DNA of 64,000 bases from Casuarina equisetifolia (Eukaryota; Streptophyta; Magnoliopsida; Fagales; Casuarinaceae): assembly GCA_028551475.1 (NCBI GenBank), contig CM052362.1, positions 21,062,021-21,126,020 of the forward strand, given 5' to 3'. The translations under genes were made by a program, and so were the position numbers. Below, one piece after another: positions 12,611-23,786 of this stretch; the first letter of the stretch is position 1; every line of letters starts with the position of its first letter. Below the pieces are notes generated by a model that saw nothing but the letters and a program-made list of their open reading frames with translations, had not been told where the DNA came from and did not search any database.

Positions 12611-15600
12611 ATGAACACATCTGGTCAGGATCGAAGGTGCAGGAGAAGAGGAACACCAGACTGGAGGTGTAGCGAGAAAGCAATAGATGGTAGAACTTTA
12701 TGTGAAAAACACTATCTTTATAGCCAGAAGCATAGAATGGGAAAGCCTGCTTGTGAAAATGGTCGTTGCCAAAAGAGAAAAACGAAACGACAAAGGGTGA
12801 AAGAATATTTGGAAAATGACCATACGGGGCTTGGAGGTGGACTTCAAGGCAGTTTTGGTGGTGGGAATGGTAATGGTGCGAATATTGGGGAGGAGCTAGC
12901 GCGGCTTTTTGTTGAGGTCAGTGATGGAAATGGTGGTCTGGGTCTGAATAGTGAAAGCACGCAGCTTTTGACTTGTGGCGATGATCCAGTAATTGGTGAG
13001 GCTGCCCGGGGAGATGGTGGTCGAGTCCTTGGTGGCAGCGGTGAACGAGTTCAAGGTGCGAACTGTGAAGCTATCATTGGAACTCGTGGTCCGGGCCTTG
13101 ATGGCGAAGCTATTCAGCTGGGGGGCTCTGAAGACGCTTTCAAAGATCGCGGTGGGTTTCCTGCTGACCAAGAAATTCACCCGGACGGGTTTGGTAGAAC
13201 TGAATTCGAAATAGATGGCATAGTTCTTGTTGGTCGGGAAGAAACTCAAAATTCATACGTTGAGAATATGAATGGAAATGATGCTCTTAAGGGTCCTGAC
13301 GATGGTAAAGCTGTTCAGGCTTGGAACCCCGGAATTGCTCCTGTAAACAGTGCGGCGGTCCCTGATGGCCAAGGAATTCAGGTCGGTGGGTTTATGGAGA
13401 ATGTTTTCAGTGAAGATGCTCTGGGTTTCATGGGCGAAGGATTTCAAGGCTTCTTCACTAAGGTCTACGGTGAAAGCGTTGTTGATAAAAAAAGTGAACC
13501 CCTTTTGGGTGAAGCTACCGTTGGTAACTGTACCTTGAGTTTTGGTGATGAAGGCATTCAGTTCGAGTGCGGGGAGGTTGCCCTTGCAAATCTTAATGGT
13601 AAAGGAGTCCACGGTCTTCCCAATTGTAATGTGCGTGGAACTGGAGGCGAAATCGGCGTTGAAACAATTCAAGGTGGACGCGTTGAAATTGGAGGTGGAA
13701 ATGGTGACGGAATGGAAGTGGTGGGATTGAAAAGAAAGCGTGGTCGGCCAAAGGGATCGGGATCGAAAAATAAGAAGAAAATTCTTGCTGCTGATGGTAG
13801 TGAAAGCATTGAAAGGTTGAGGGAAGTTTCTTCTGAAAATGGAGTCAGAGAAGAGGTTGCTAGGTCCAAGGGAAAGCGGGGTAGGCCCAAGGGTTCAAAG
13901 AATAAAAAGCCGAGTATTGAAATGGAGACAAGCCATGGAAAGCCTGGTGACAATGGAGGTGGAAATAGCAGTGCTCAAGGGACCGTTTGTCCTACAGCCT
14001 TGGACAATGACAAGCGAAGTCTTGTGGGCAACAAAGATATTGAAGGTGGGAATGGGATAGTTGGGTCAAAAAGAAAGCGTGGTCGACCAAAGGGTTCAAC
14101 TAAGAAAAAGAATCATGCAGGTCAAGCAAATCAGGGAATGCCAGGAGAAAGTGGGATTGAGTTTAGCCGCCGGAAGCGTGGTCGACCGAAGGGTTCAAAG
14201 AATAAGAAAAAGGATCAAGGAGTGCCCGGCGTTACTAGTGATGGGCAAACCAAGAAGCGTGGTCGACCAAAGGGTTCAAAAAATAAGAACGAGCTGGCAG
14301 GTCCAGAAAATGAAGTAGCTGCCGGGACTGTGGCTCTTACCGATGGCCGTTATAAATCTGTTTGGCCAACGGAATTGGAGAATAAGAGGCAAGCTTTTAC
14401 TGATAGTAAAGGAGGAAATGAGATCGTCAGGCCAAAGCGTAAGCGTGGTCGACCAAAGGGTTCAAGGAACAAGCAGAAAACTCTTCCCGGTGAAGAAAAT
14501 AGGGGAATGCCATGCCAACTCATGGGCAGAAATGATGGTAGCGGTGTCGAGCCAAGGCAGTCTGAGAATGAGAAGCCTACTCCTGTAAGTGAAGACAAGG
14601 GGATGCTGCTTGAAGCCATGGGAGTTAATGGGAGTGCAAATAAGATCATCCAACCAAAAGATAAGCCGGAGGGTTCGAAGAGTGAGGAGCCAGCTCTTCC
14701 CACCAAAGGAGACAGCCGCTGTGAGGAAGTTGCAGATAAAAAAGGTGGTGGTGTTAACGAAACAAAGAAGAACCAAGGTCCACCCAGGGGATCAAAACAT
14801 AAGGGAGCTTTTCTTGCTGGCGAAGCTTTGAATAAGAAAGCAGCGCCGATGCACCATGATCGTGCATTTCTTTCCAAGCTTGTTCCGGTTGAGCAACTGA
14901 GGTTTTCTGGTGAAATAGAGAAGGAATCCAGTGGCTTAGCATCTGAATCGCAAAAAGTTTGGAAAAGGACTAGAGTGGGGCCCGGGAAGTTCGACAACCA
15001 ACCGAGTATCTTCGATGACATTAGGCATGGAAGATCAGCTTCAATTGGGTTAAAAGATTCAGGATTATCGGTGAGTTGCTTCGCACTATCTCTTTTCTTT
15101 CTGACCGTCATTTATTTTAATCTGGAGTTCACAATGGTTGAAAAATTACTGGAAACAAGAGCATTATGGATGTTACCAGCAAATTGAGTTGCTATGGGAG
15201 AACAATCACCACCAGATTATTTTGAGTTTTCATGCCAAGACTTTTCTGGTAACTTGGCATTCACTATATTTTTTACCGGATGTACGGATTAGTTAGCTTG
15301 TAGCCGAGTTTTGAAGTTGTGCCTTTGTTTGCTGAGGGGCTCTCCCTATCTGGAAACTGAAGAGTATTAATATATGTTCTAAATATAAATACAGTAGTTA
15401 TGGACATAATTCAAAATTTCTATGGACAAAAATCCGGTGTCATCCTTTTTCCACCTTCAATGGCAGAGGAGAATGCTGCATTTTAGCAACTTGGCAAAAT
15501 TATGTTGTGGTAAACCAGGTCCTTCGAAATAATTGGAGGCAGCAAGCAAATCACAATATGACTTGAATTTAGTCCATGATGTTCACAAAACATGAAATTG

Positions 15601-18600
15601 AATGTCTCTGGTGCTCATTTCCAAGGTGGGAATGGTTTACAAGTGGAGATGTTTTGGCTGCTCACATGGTCTTTGTAGTGAAGTTCTGCAATCTGAGCCC
15701 ACTGACTCTGAAAGCAAGCAATTTGTGTAGTGGTACCGTTTTAGCAATTTTACTTTTTCAGTACTCCTATTAGGCAGGATATTCTACCCTCAGTGCACGT
15801 GAAACAAGCTGATTTTAAATGTGAGACCAAGTGTATATGACAGAAATAAGATATTTTGCGTCATTGACTGATCTATCCAATTCTTTGTCGTATGAGTCCT
15901 TTCACCCTCACCCCCTCGCCCTGCCCCCTTCTCTTCTTGTGGTGCCATATTGCATTTTTTAAAAAAGCCCTGACAGAATGCTGTCCCTGTTATGCCCTAT
16001 TCTGTTGCCTCGTTATTGTTCTGATGGAATTTTAGCATTAAATAGTTTAACATAAAAATTTTCAACTGCATGCTAATCTAATTATGTTTTTGTGTAGGGT
16101 GCTGCTAGCAAGAAGAGACGGAGGAATTCAACATGCCATCATTGCCGGAGAAACGATAGAACCAGCTTTGTTACTTGTTCCAATTGCATAAAGAGACGCT
16201 ATTGCTACAAGTGCCTTGCAAAGTGGTAATAATAAGAACTCACACAGAGCTCTTTTAATACCCTTAGCCTTTTGAGTTCAGTGTCCGCATTAAGAGCAAT
16301 AAATAAGATTTCAACTTCTTATGATGTGTTTCATTGTGCATAGGAGTTGATTTTTGAAAACTTTGGACATTGTGTGTGAACCTCCATTATATTTCTTTTC
16401 TCATATGTTTTGCTGATACAACATGGTTCTCATCCATAGGTTCTGATAGTACTGTAAATAAATGAAATAGGTACCCAGAGAAAACTAGGGAAGATATGAA
16501 GATTGCATGTCCATTTTGTCGCCGTACTTGCAGTTGCAGTATATGCCTCAAGGAGGATTTAAATGTGATACTCTGTACCTTTCAGATCCTTCTTGTTTTC
16601 CTCTTTCTTTCTTCTTATCTGTCTCAATTTGCTTTGGTTCAACATGTCACCTTTTATATTCTAAAGAAGTATTGGTTTTGGTAGATTCAACATGAACAAG
16701 AGGATATGGACATCAACGTCAAATTGCAAAAGTTGCTTTACTTGCTGTATAAAACTCTGCCTCTCCTCAGGCAGATTCAACAAGAGCAGAGCTCTGAATT
16801 AGAGGTGGAAACCAGATTACGTGGTATTGCACTTTTGATATGATAGCCACTGAGTAAATTTAGTGACCAGCCTTATTTTACTCAGAGTGCCTGAAAATGG
16901 ATTTCTTCTTCTCATTCATAGGTGTCATGATTGTTGAAGAGGATATTTCGAAATCTATACTCGACAACGATGATAGAGTATATTGGTAACATCTTATTTT
17001 CCCTGCTGGAACTGAAATGTCTGTTATTGATGAATTCAAATTTGTGGTACCTCTATTTCATACTTTTATGTCTTCATGAAGTTGATTACGTCTCTCTGTT
17101 CTGGCATTTGTAATTTTATCCATCCTAGTTAATTATTATTTCATTACCCATCACAATGATTAAGATAACTTTCAGTTTTAGCTCTGAATCTTCATTTAAA
17201 TGCACTGGAACTTCTACATATGTGATTATGTTCACAATGTTACAAGTTTGTAATTGCAAGCTCGTGGTTGTTCAACAGTGACAATTGCAATACATCAATT
17301 GTTAATTTCCACAGAAGCTGCGCCAATCTTGATTGTTCTTATGATCTCTGTCTCACTTGTTGCCGAGAACTAAGGACAGGGTTGCAATGTGGAAGTGATG
17401 GTCAGACTGCAAATGGGAAGGCATGTGATTGGGAGAGCCATGGTGCCCTTCCTGTGAACGAGGGCATAACTGATATGTCATGTAACTTTCCTGATTGGAA
17501 AGCAGAGGCTGATGGCAGGATTTCTTGCCCTCCCAAAGTGAGAGGAGGTTGTGGTAGGGAGATGCTTTCACTGAGACGCATTTTTGAAGCTAATTGGATT
17601 GAAAATTTGATTAAGAGTGCAGAGGACCTTGCTTTCAAGTATCAGCCACCAGGCGATGATTTTTCTCAAGGATGTTCTTTGTGTCATTCTATGAACATCG
17701 CAGAAAGTGCTAGAGGAGATTCTGAAGTAAGGCGGGCAGCTTATAGAGAAAGAAGTCATGATAACTTTCTCTATTGCCCAAATGCTCTTCACTTAGGAGA
17801 CAATGAGTTTAAACATTTTCAAATGCACTGGACGCAAGGTGAACCTGTCATAGTTAGAAATGTCCTAGAAAAGACTTCTGGTCTTAGTTGGGAACCAATG
17901 GTCATGTACAGGGCTTTTGTTGGGGCAAAACAAATACTAAAAGAGGAGGTAGCCAGGTTTAAAGCCATCGATTGTTTAGATTGGCGTGAGGTATTCGTTT
18001 CCTCTCCATGTTGAAATTTTATTTCATGATTATTGAAGTGCTTATATTTCTCTCCACAACAACTCTCCTGTATGACACCACTTGGTGCATTTCTTGAGTG
18101 GTAATATGATTCTTCGATTTGTCATTGTGGTGCGTTCATTTTTCTAACTTCTCTGATGGATGTCCTACATAGTTGATCGATTACGATCCAGTAACATTTA
18201 TGTCATCCATAGGCCATCGTCCATCGTCCATAATATTTTCTGTATCACTTGTGAATGGAATATTTTTCTCTCCCCATTTAAGCTTAATGTTACATCTATT
18301 TCAATGTTATGCAACAAAAAAGGCACTGCTGCAATACCTAGTTTCTGTCTACCAGTAATTATCATGAGCTGTGGGTTTGAGAGTCAAATCTTGTTCTGAT
18401 TCAGTGGGAACTCTCAAACTTGGGAGCGTATTATCGTGCAGTACTATCTGTGCATCCTCTCAGGTTGGGTGGCTAATGGAAAAGGTCACCAAGCGAAGTT
18501 ACCGGACTTCTTTATTGAGAGTGCCCTCCAATTTGGAGTTTCACCCAGCTGGGCTAGGCTCCCTTGGGTTGAGTATACTTTGGCCTCTTTTGGTTAATAA

Positions 18601-21600
18601 TTTTGAATTCTATCCAAAGTTTATTCTGAACAATCAGTCACCCGTGATTGCATGATACTCTGGACAATTTCAGTCTTTCTTTCTGTGTTTTCCCTAAAGG
18701 AAAATTGTAGGTTTAAACATACATTTATTTAATTGATGTCAAGCTTGGGGCAAAATTTTGGATCAAATGATCAAATTATTGTCATATCCTCCAATTCTGA
18801 CCGTTCTAACTGCTACACTGAAACACTTGGCATGCACAAAGGATGGTTTTTTTGAGTTGAAACTAGGGAGGCCACTTTAAGCTTTGGGTAGTTAACTCAC
18901 TTTTGTGATGCATTTGAAAGTTGATTGAGAAGCTACTTGGCAATTGTATATATTACCTTAAAAGAGTTAGGTAAAAAATATTCCTGTTTCTCTCTCTCTC
19001 TCTCTCACTCTTTTATTTTATTTTTATTTTTATTTTTATTTTTTTGAACTTTAACAAGATCTTCTCAGTATTACTACAGTATGGTATACCTTACTATCTT
19101 TTGGTCTGCAACCCATAGCTTTTGGAAAAATGAGAAAAAGATAGAATTCCTTTAGATTTCTGGTTAATGAGATGGAGAATGGAGGTATTCAGCATCTAAC
19201 ATGTAAGAAATTTTATGTAGCATGTTGCACATATTTTTCTGGCAAGACCCTGTTAATGCATTACCTGCTACTGTCGGATGCTGTTCTCTCACATTTTTTT
19301 TCCTTCTGCTGAAAATATATTTTCTTGCGAGCTTAAGCTGTGAACTCTTTCACCTCTATTGTTCCTGCAGGTTGAGATTAGTATCTTTCAGTTCTTCAAG
19401 GGCTACCTACAGGGCCGTAGTTATGCAAATGGGTGGCCAATGATGTTGAAGCTGAAGGATTGGCCACCGTCAAACTCTTTTGAGGAGTGTCTGCCAAGAC
19501 ACGGTGCTGAATTTGTTACCATGCTTCCCTTCAGTGACTATAACAATCCCAGATCTGGTCTTCTGAATCTAGCCACAAAGCTTCCTGTTGCTTTGAAGCC
19601 AGACCTGGGACCCAAAACATACATTGCTTATGGATTTTTGGAAGAGCTTGGTAGGGGTGATTCTGTGACAAAACTACACTGTGACATTTCTGATGCGGTA
19701 TGCAAGGATTTCAGCTATTTGGGCTGAGTTGTAATATTGACAGATTGTTGTTTCTTTGCTTCCTGACCTGTACATCACCTTGTTAATATGCTCTTTGCCT
19801 TCTTCGCCTTTGGTTAGTCATGAGTAGGCATGTGGTGACAAGTTTCATTCTGAGAAGCTTGTCGTGGCTTTTAGTTTCTTAGTGTTTGAGATTGTCTTTG
19901 CTTACTCTATTGTCGTTTTCTCAATTAGGCCATTTAGGGAAATAGTAAATTGGTTTCTGTTGCATATAAACACTCGAGGGGCTTGTGATATGACCTACGG
20001 TTTACATCCAGTCCACTATTACCTTCATATAACCTTTTCCATACCTTCATATAATTGTCGACAAGCACTCATTTGCATCTTTTTCTTTATGCTTTTTATT
20101 TTTATTTTTTAAGCTTACTCTTCATTATTGTTCATCACTTCTAGTTTTTTAATCTGCCAGAGGTTGAAATCATATTTTTCGTAGGATGTTATTCATTTTT
20201 CCAAGATGATTCTTAGAACACGATTCAATGGGAAACCTTTCTGGTTAATAATTGTGGGCCATCTGGACACAGAATTGTCATAGTGCTGAGCTGTTAAAAG
20301 TACCCATACGTGCTTTTGAGATGTCAATTTGTCTTGCTTCTACTTCAACTCCTAACAATTTTCTTTCTTATTTAGGTTAATGTACTGACTCACACAAATG
20401 AAGTAATGATTCCTCCAGACCAACAAAATGTCATAGAAAAGTTAAGAAAAAAATATGAAGCTGAAGGTTTGCAAAAGCTTTGTGGTGGGACTCATAAGTT
20501 GCCAAAGTCATGTAGAAGAAAGCCACCAAATAGATATTGCAAAGATAAAAGCGTGGTGCGTAAATATCCTACAAAAGCAGATTTTACTGAGATTGACTCT
20601 TCCTTGTTGGAAAGGCTACTTAATCTCCATTATTTGCAGCCTCCTGAAAAGTCTGTCTGTGGGGAAGATTCTTCAGGTGCAACAGTTTCAGGCAATGTAA
20701 TTAAAAACTCAGAGTCAACCCAGTTAGATGCAGATTCAGCTAGAGACTCCCTTCAAAACAGTGATATCTCGGGTGTTGCACATGGAGGTGCTATTTGGGA
20801 CATTTTCCGCCGGCAGGATGTACCCGTGTTAACTGAGTACCTACAGAAGCATCAGAAAGAATTCTGCCAGATCAATAATCTGCCTGTGAATTCTGTGAGC
20901 ATTGTTCCCGAACAAAGTTGGCTAAATTATTTTCACTTGTTTGGAGTTTTAATGTATTCACTTGCACTTGGTTCAGGTTATTCATCCTATTCACGACCAA
21001 ACCTTCTATCTAAATGAGAAGCATAAAAAGCAGCTGAAGGAAGAGTTCGGTAAATACTTTTGCATTGCCAAATAATTTAATCGCCATATGCATAAGGACT
21101 CACTATTTTATCATCATGAATCGTAATCAGGTGTTGAGCCATGGACATTTGAGCAACACCTTGGTGAGGCTGTGTTCATTCCTGCAGGATGTCCTCACCA
21201 AGTGAGGAATAGACAGGTGATTTCCTTTCAAATCAGATATGCCCTTCTGTACTCAGCTAGCCTTTTAGCAGGATTAGGAAATCTGATTTCCTCTTTCCTT
21301 TCCTGATTGATTCTGATATCCTCACCCTAAAAAACAGATATAGAAACAAAAAGATGTGACAGGGTATTGTATTGAGTCTTTGTTGGTTACCCAGTTCTGC
21401 TGAAGTAGCCATTTGGCCTGAGGATGTTCGGAAGAAACCTTGACGTATGTACTGTTGTCTATCTCAGTTGGTTAGGAGAATGACAAGACTAACCAAACTT
21501 GTAATGATAACAAGAAATTTATGAAGTCTTGGTAGCTATTTAAGACTCTGTTCAAATACTTCAAAGTTTTTAACTTAATTATGTACCATATCAAGTTTAA

Positions 21601-22177
21601 CACTTTCTCATGATCTCTTCCAGTCATGCATCAAAGTGGCTCTTGACTTTGTTTCGCCTGAGAACGTTCAAGAATGCACACACTTAACAGAGGAGTTCCG
21701 CCGGTTACCAAAATACCACAGATCTAAGGAAGATAAATTGGAGGTACGTGTAATTTCAATCGTTCTTGTGGGAACTCCGTACTTGGCTTTCGCATTCCTT
21801 GTAGTGCCATTTTTTTTCAAAACCAATAATTTAGGCAGATGGCATGGCTATGTGATTTTATGAATTTCCTTTTTCACATGCCTAGCTTTAGTGTCAAAGG
21901 TGGTTATGAACCCCTATCCAATGAAACAATGTCTTCTAATTTTTCATCTAGTATTCCATGGGTGAAAAATGCTGCCAGCAGGTTAATGGGTAAATTACTT
22001 GTTCTGGTTTGGCACATGCTACACTTAGTGTAACACATACGAGGCCACTGCTTCTTGTATTTCTTGACCCTTCTGACGCTCTGGCGATATCTCTCTTCCC
22101 AGGTGAAGAAAATGGCTACGTACGCTGTTTGTGCTGCTGTAAATGAAGCTAGAAGTCTGATGTCAAAAGTTGTGTAA
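12611..22177 (+). CDS. KDM3/IBM1-class JmjC histone demethylase with WRC domain and AT-hooks
   Basis: This is a probable nuclear Fe(II)/2-oxoglutarate histone H3K9 demethylase. Twelve exons join in frame: 12611-15070, 16098-16225, 16471-16564, 16685-16823, 16922-16985, 17279-17990, 19371-19697, 20376-20894, 20977-21049, 21131-21216, 21624-21743, 22103-22177 (1,598 residues). In order: a WRC C3H motif (C10, C20, C31, H34), a glycine-rich irregular repeat (about 70-370), six [12 protein letters not shown] AT-hooks (about 373, 421, 488, 523, 548, 607) plus two degenerate ones, a RING-like Cys cluster starting CHHCRRND (about 830), a further Cys-rich zinc segment ([20 protein letters not shown]), then JmjC. 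Iron ligands are predicted as H1302, D1304 (HCD) and H1528 (GCPHQV). A linker of about 100 residues separates the ligands, as in other plant members. The first ATG is at 12611; an in-frame TTG lies nine bases upstream. Which Arabidopsis paralogue it matches is not decided. Confidence 0.9.
18988..19047. repeat. CT microsatellite and (TTTTA)n in JmjC gene intron 6
   Basis: A run of CT dinucleotides (about 18992-19008) is followed within a few bases by several TTTTA units. It lies between exons 6 and 7 and upstream of the acceptor at 19370; no effect on splicing is evident. Confidence 0.8.
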
Positions 22178-23786
22178 GTCCTCTTGACCTCATTACATTC
22201 CACTGAGACATCTTACTCTTATAAGGCCATGTATTACTTGATGTAAGTAAACTTGGTAAATTTCTTTCTAAATTCATTCCTCTTGATGAAACTTTTGGGC
22301 TAGCTCAGTGATTGGACTACTTGACTTTGGATTACTTTTGGCGCTCATCAATTTATGTTGTAAAACGGATCTAAATGAATTTTCTCTAGGAACTCTGAAA
22401 CTGGATCTTATATGCTGGAATCCTTAAGCATTAGGTTCACTTCTTTTGGAGGGAAGTTTTTAGGGGACCCAAGTTGAAGTTCGCTGGTTTAATGTTTCTA
22501 TTTGGCTACCTCATATGAAAGATTAACCAAGAAATTCAGAGTGATGATCCTAGATTTGAGAGGAAAAATTGAGTGTTTATATAGTAATTTACTTTTCTTA
22601 ATAAGATTTAAGAAAGAAAGACTAGGCAAAATTCTGGGAATGTCTTGAACAAGAGAAACAAGATAGAGATTAGAAAGCATATAACTAAGTGAGCAAGGTA
22701 AGATTTCAATGTCAATGGAATATTATCGTAGGTGATGCCAATCTTATTCCTATTCTCCTGACCCTTTAATGCGTACACGCCATTTCTTAGCTTCTGACGG
22801 TTGTCAGTGATCTTGCAGTTCATCAAATGACGAGAAAGCTAAGGAGCAGTCTTTTTAATCGAGGTCTCCTGCTTGTAAAGAAGAAAAGACGAAACGCAGA
22901 GAAACTAAATTGCTCTTCAGTCTCTTTCTTGGAGACATTCTTGTTTAGAGCAGTTGGCGGCCATTAGCGATGTTTTGCTTATTCAAAACCTTTGACTGCT
23001 AATTTAGTCCCAAAGACTACAGGGTCTACATCATAGTTTACTCTGCACTGTACAGACTGAACTTCGTGCATATCGTACTGGATTTGCATGTTAACTTTCA
23101 ATGCTGCAATCTCGGAAGGAGCTACTTTTTATCAGTAGAGAAACTAAAGCAAGGATGATGCCTTTTTCATGCTGTGTGTGTGTGGGTGTAGGTGTTATAA
23201 GCGACATCTCATGATTGTTATGCGTATGCTTAGATATCAGAGCACGCTTTCAAGAAGATGACACAGATTCTGAAAAATCCAAGAAAAAATCTCCACGATT
23301 TTTAGGCTTCCGCAGCCTATTGAAGATGGATGTATCAGCGTTGTGGACCAAGATTTGGCTTCTAACACAAGTCGCCAAGAACGATACAAAATAAAATCTA
23401 CTCTCAGAAAAGGGGATAATGCAATAAATTCAAGAAATGGGTCCCATACTATAAAGCGTTGTCGTTTGTATAATCGTTAGCCTAAAATGGTAGATATTCT
23501 TGAACCCTCGTGCCGCGTCTTCGTTCAGATATTCTCTGCTTTCTTACAATATCTGTATTCTTGATCCTTCCTCTAATCCCTTTGTATCTACAAAATTGTC
23601 CTACCATACATGATAATCCCAAATTCTGAGGCAAACCCATTTCGATTGGCCTCTGATTCTCTCCCAGCCACCGCCAAAATATCTCATTTTGAACCCTCTA
23701 TGAACCCCAGAATTCTTATTCTGCCAGCCTAAGGTTTCCCTCCAATTTCGTTCCCTTTCCCAGGAAAAGAGAATTCCAACACCCTC
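22178..23786. other. 3' flank of JmjC gene and promoter of ClpX gene
   Basis: No coding potential is recognised. The left side is AT-rich and probably contains the demethylase 3' UTR. The last 250 bases before 23787 are pyrimidine-rich and likely hold the ClpX leader. A TG-rich stretch lies at about 23174-23195. Confidence 0.45.
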
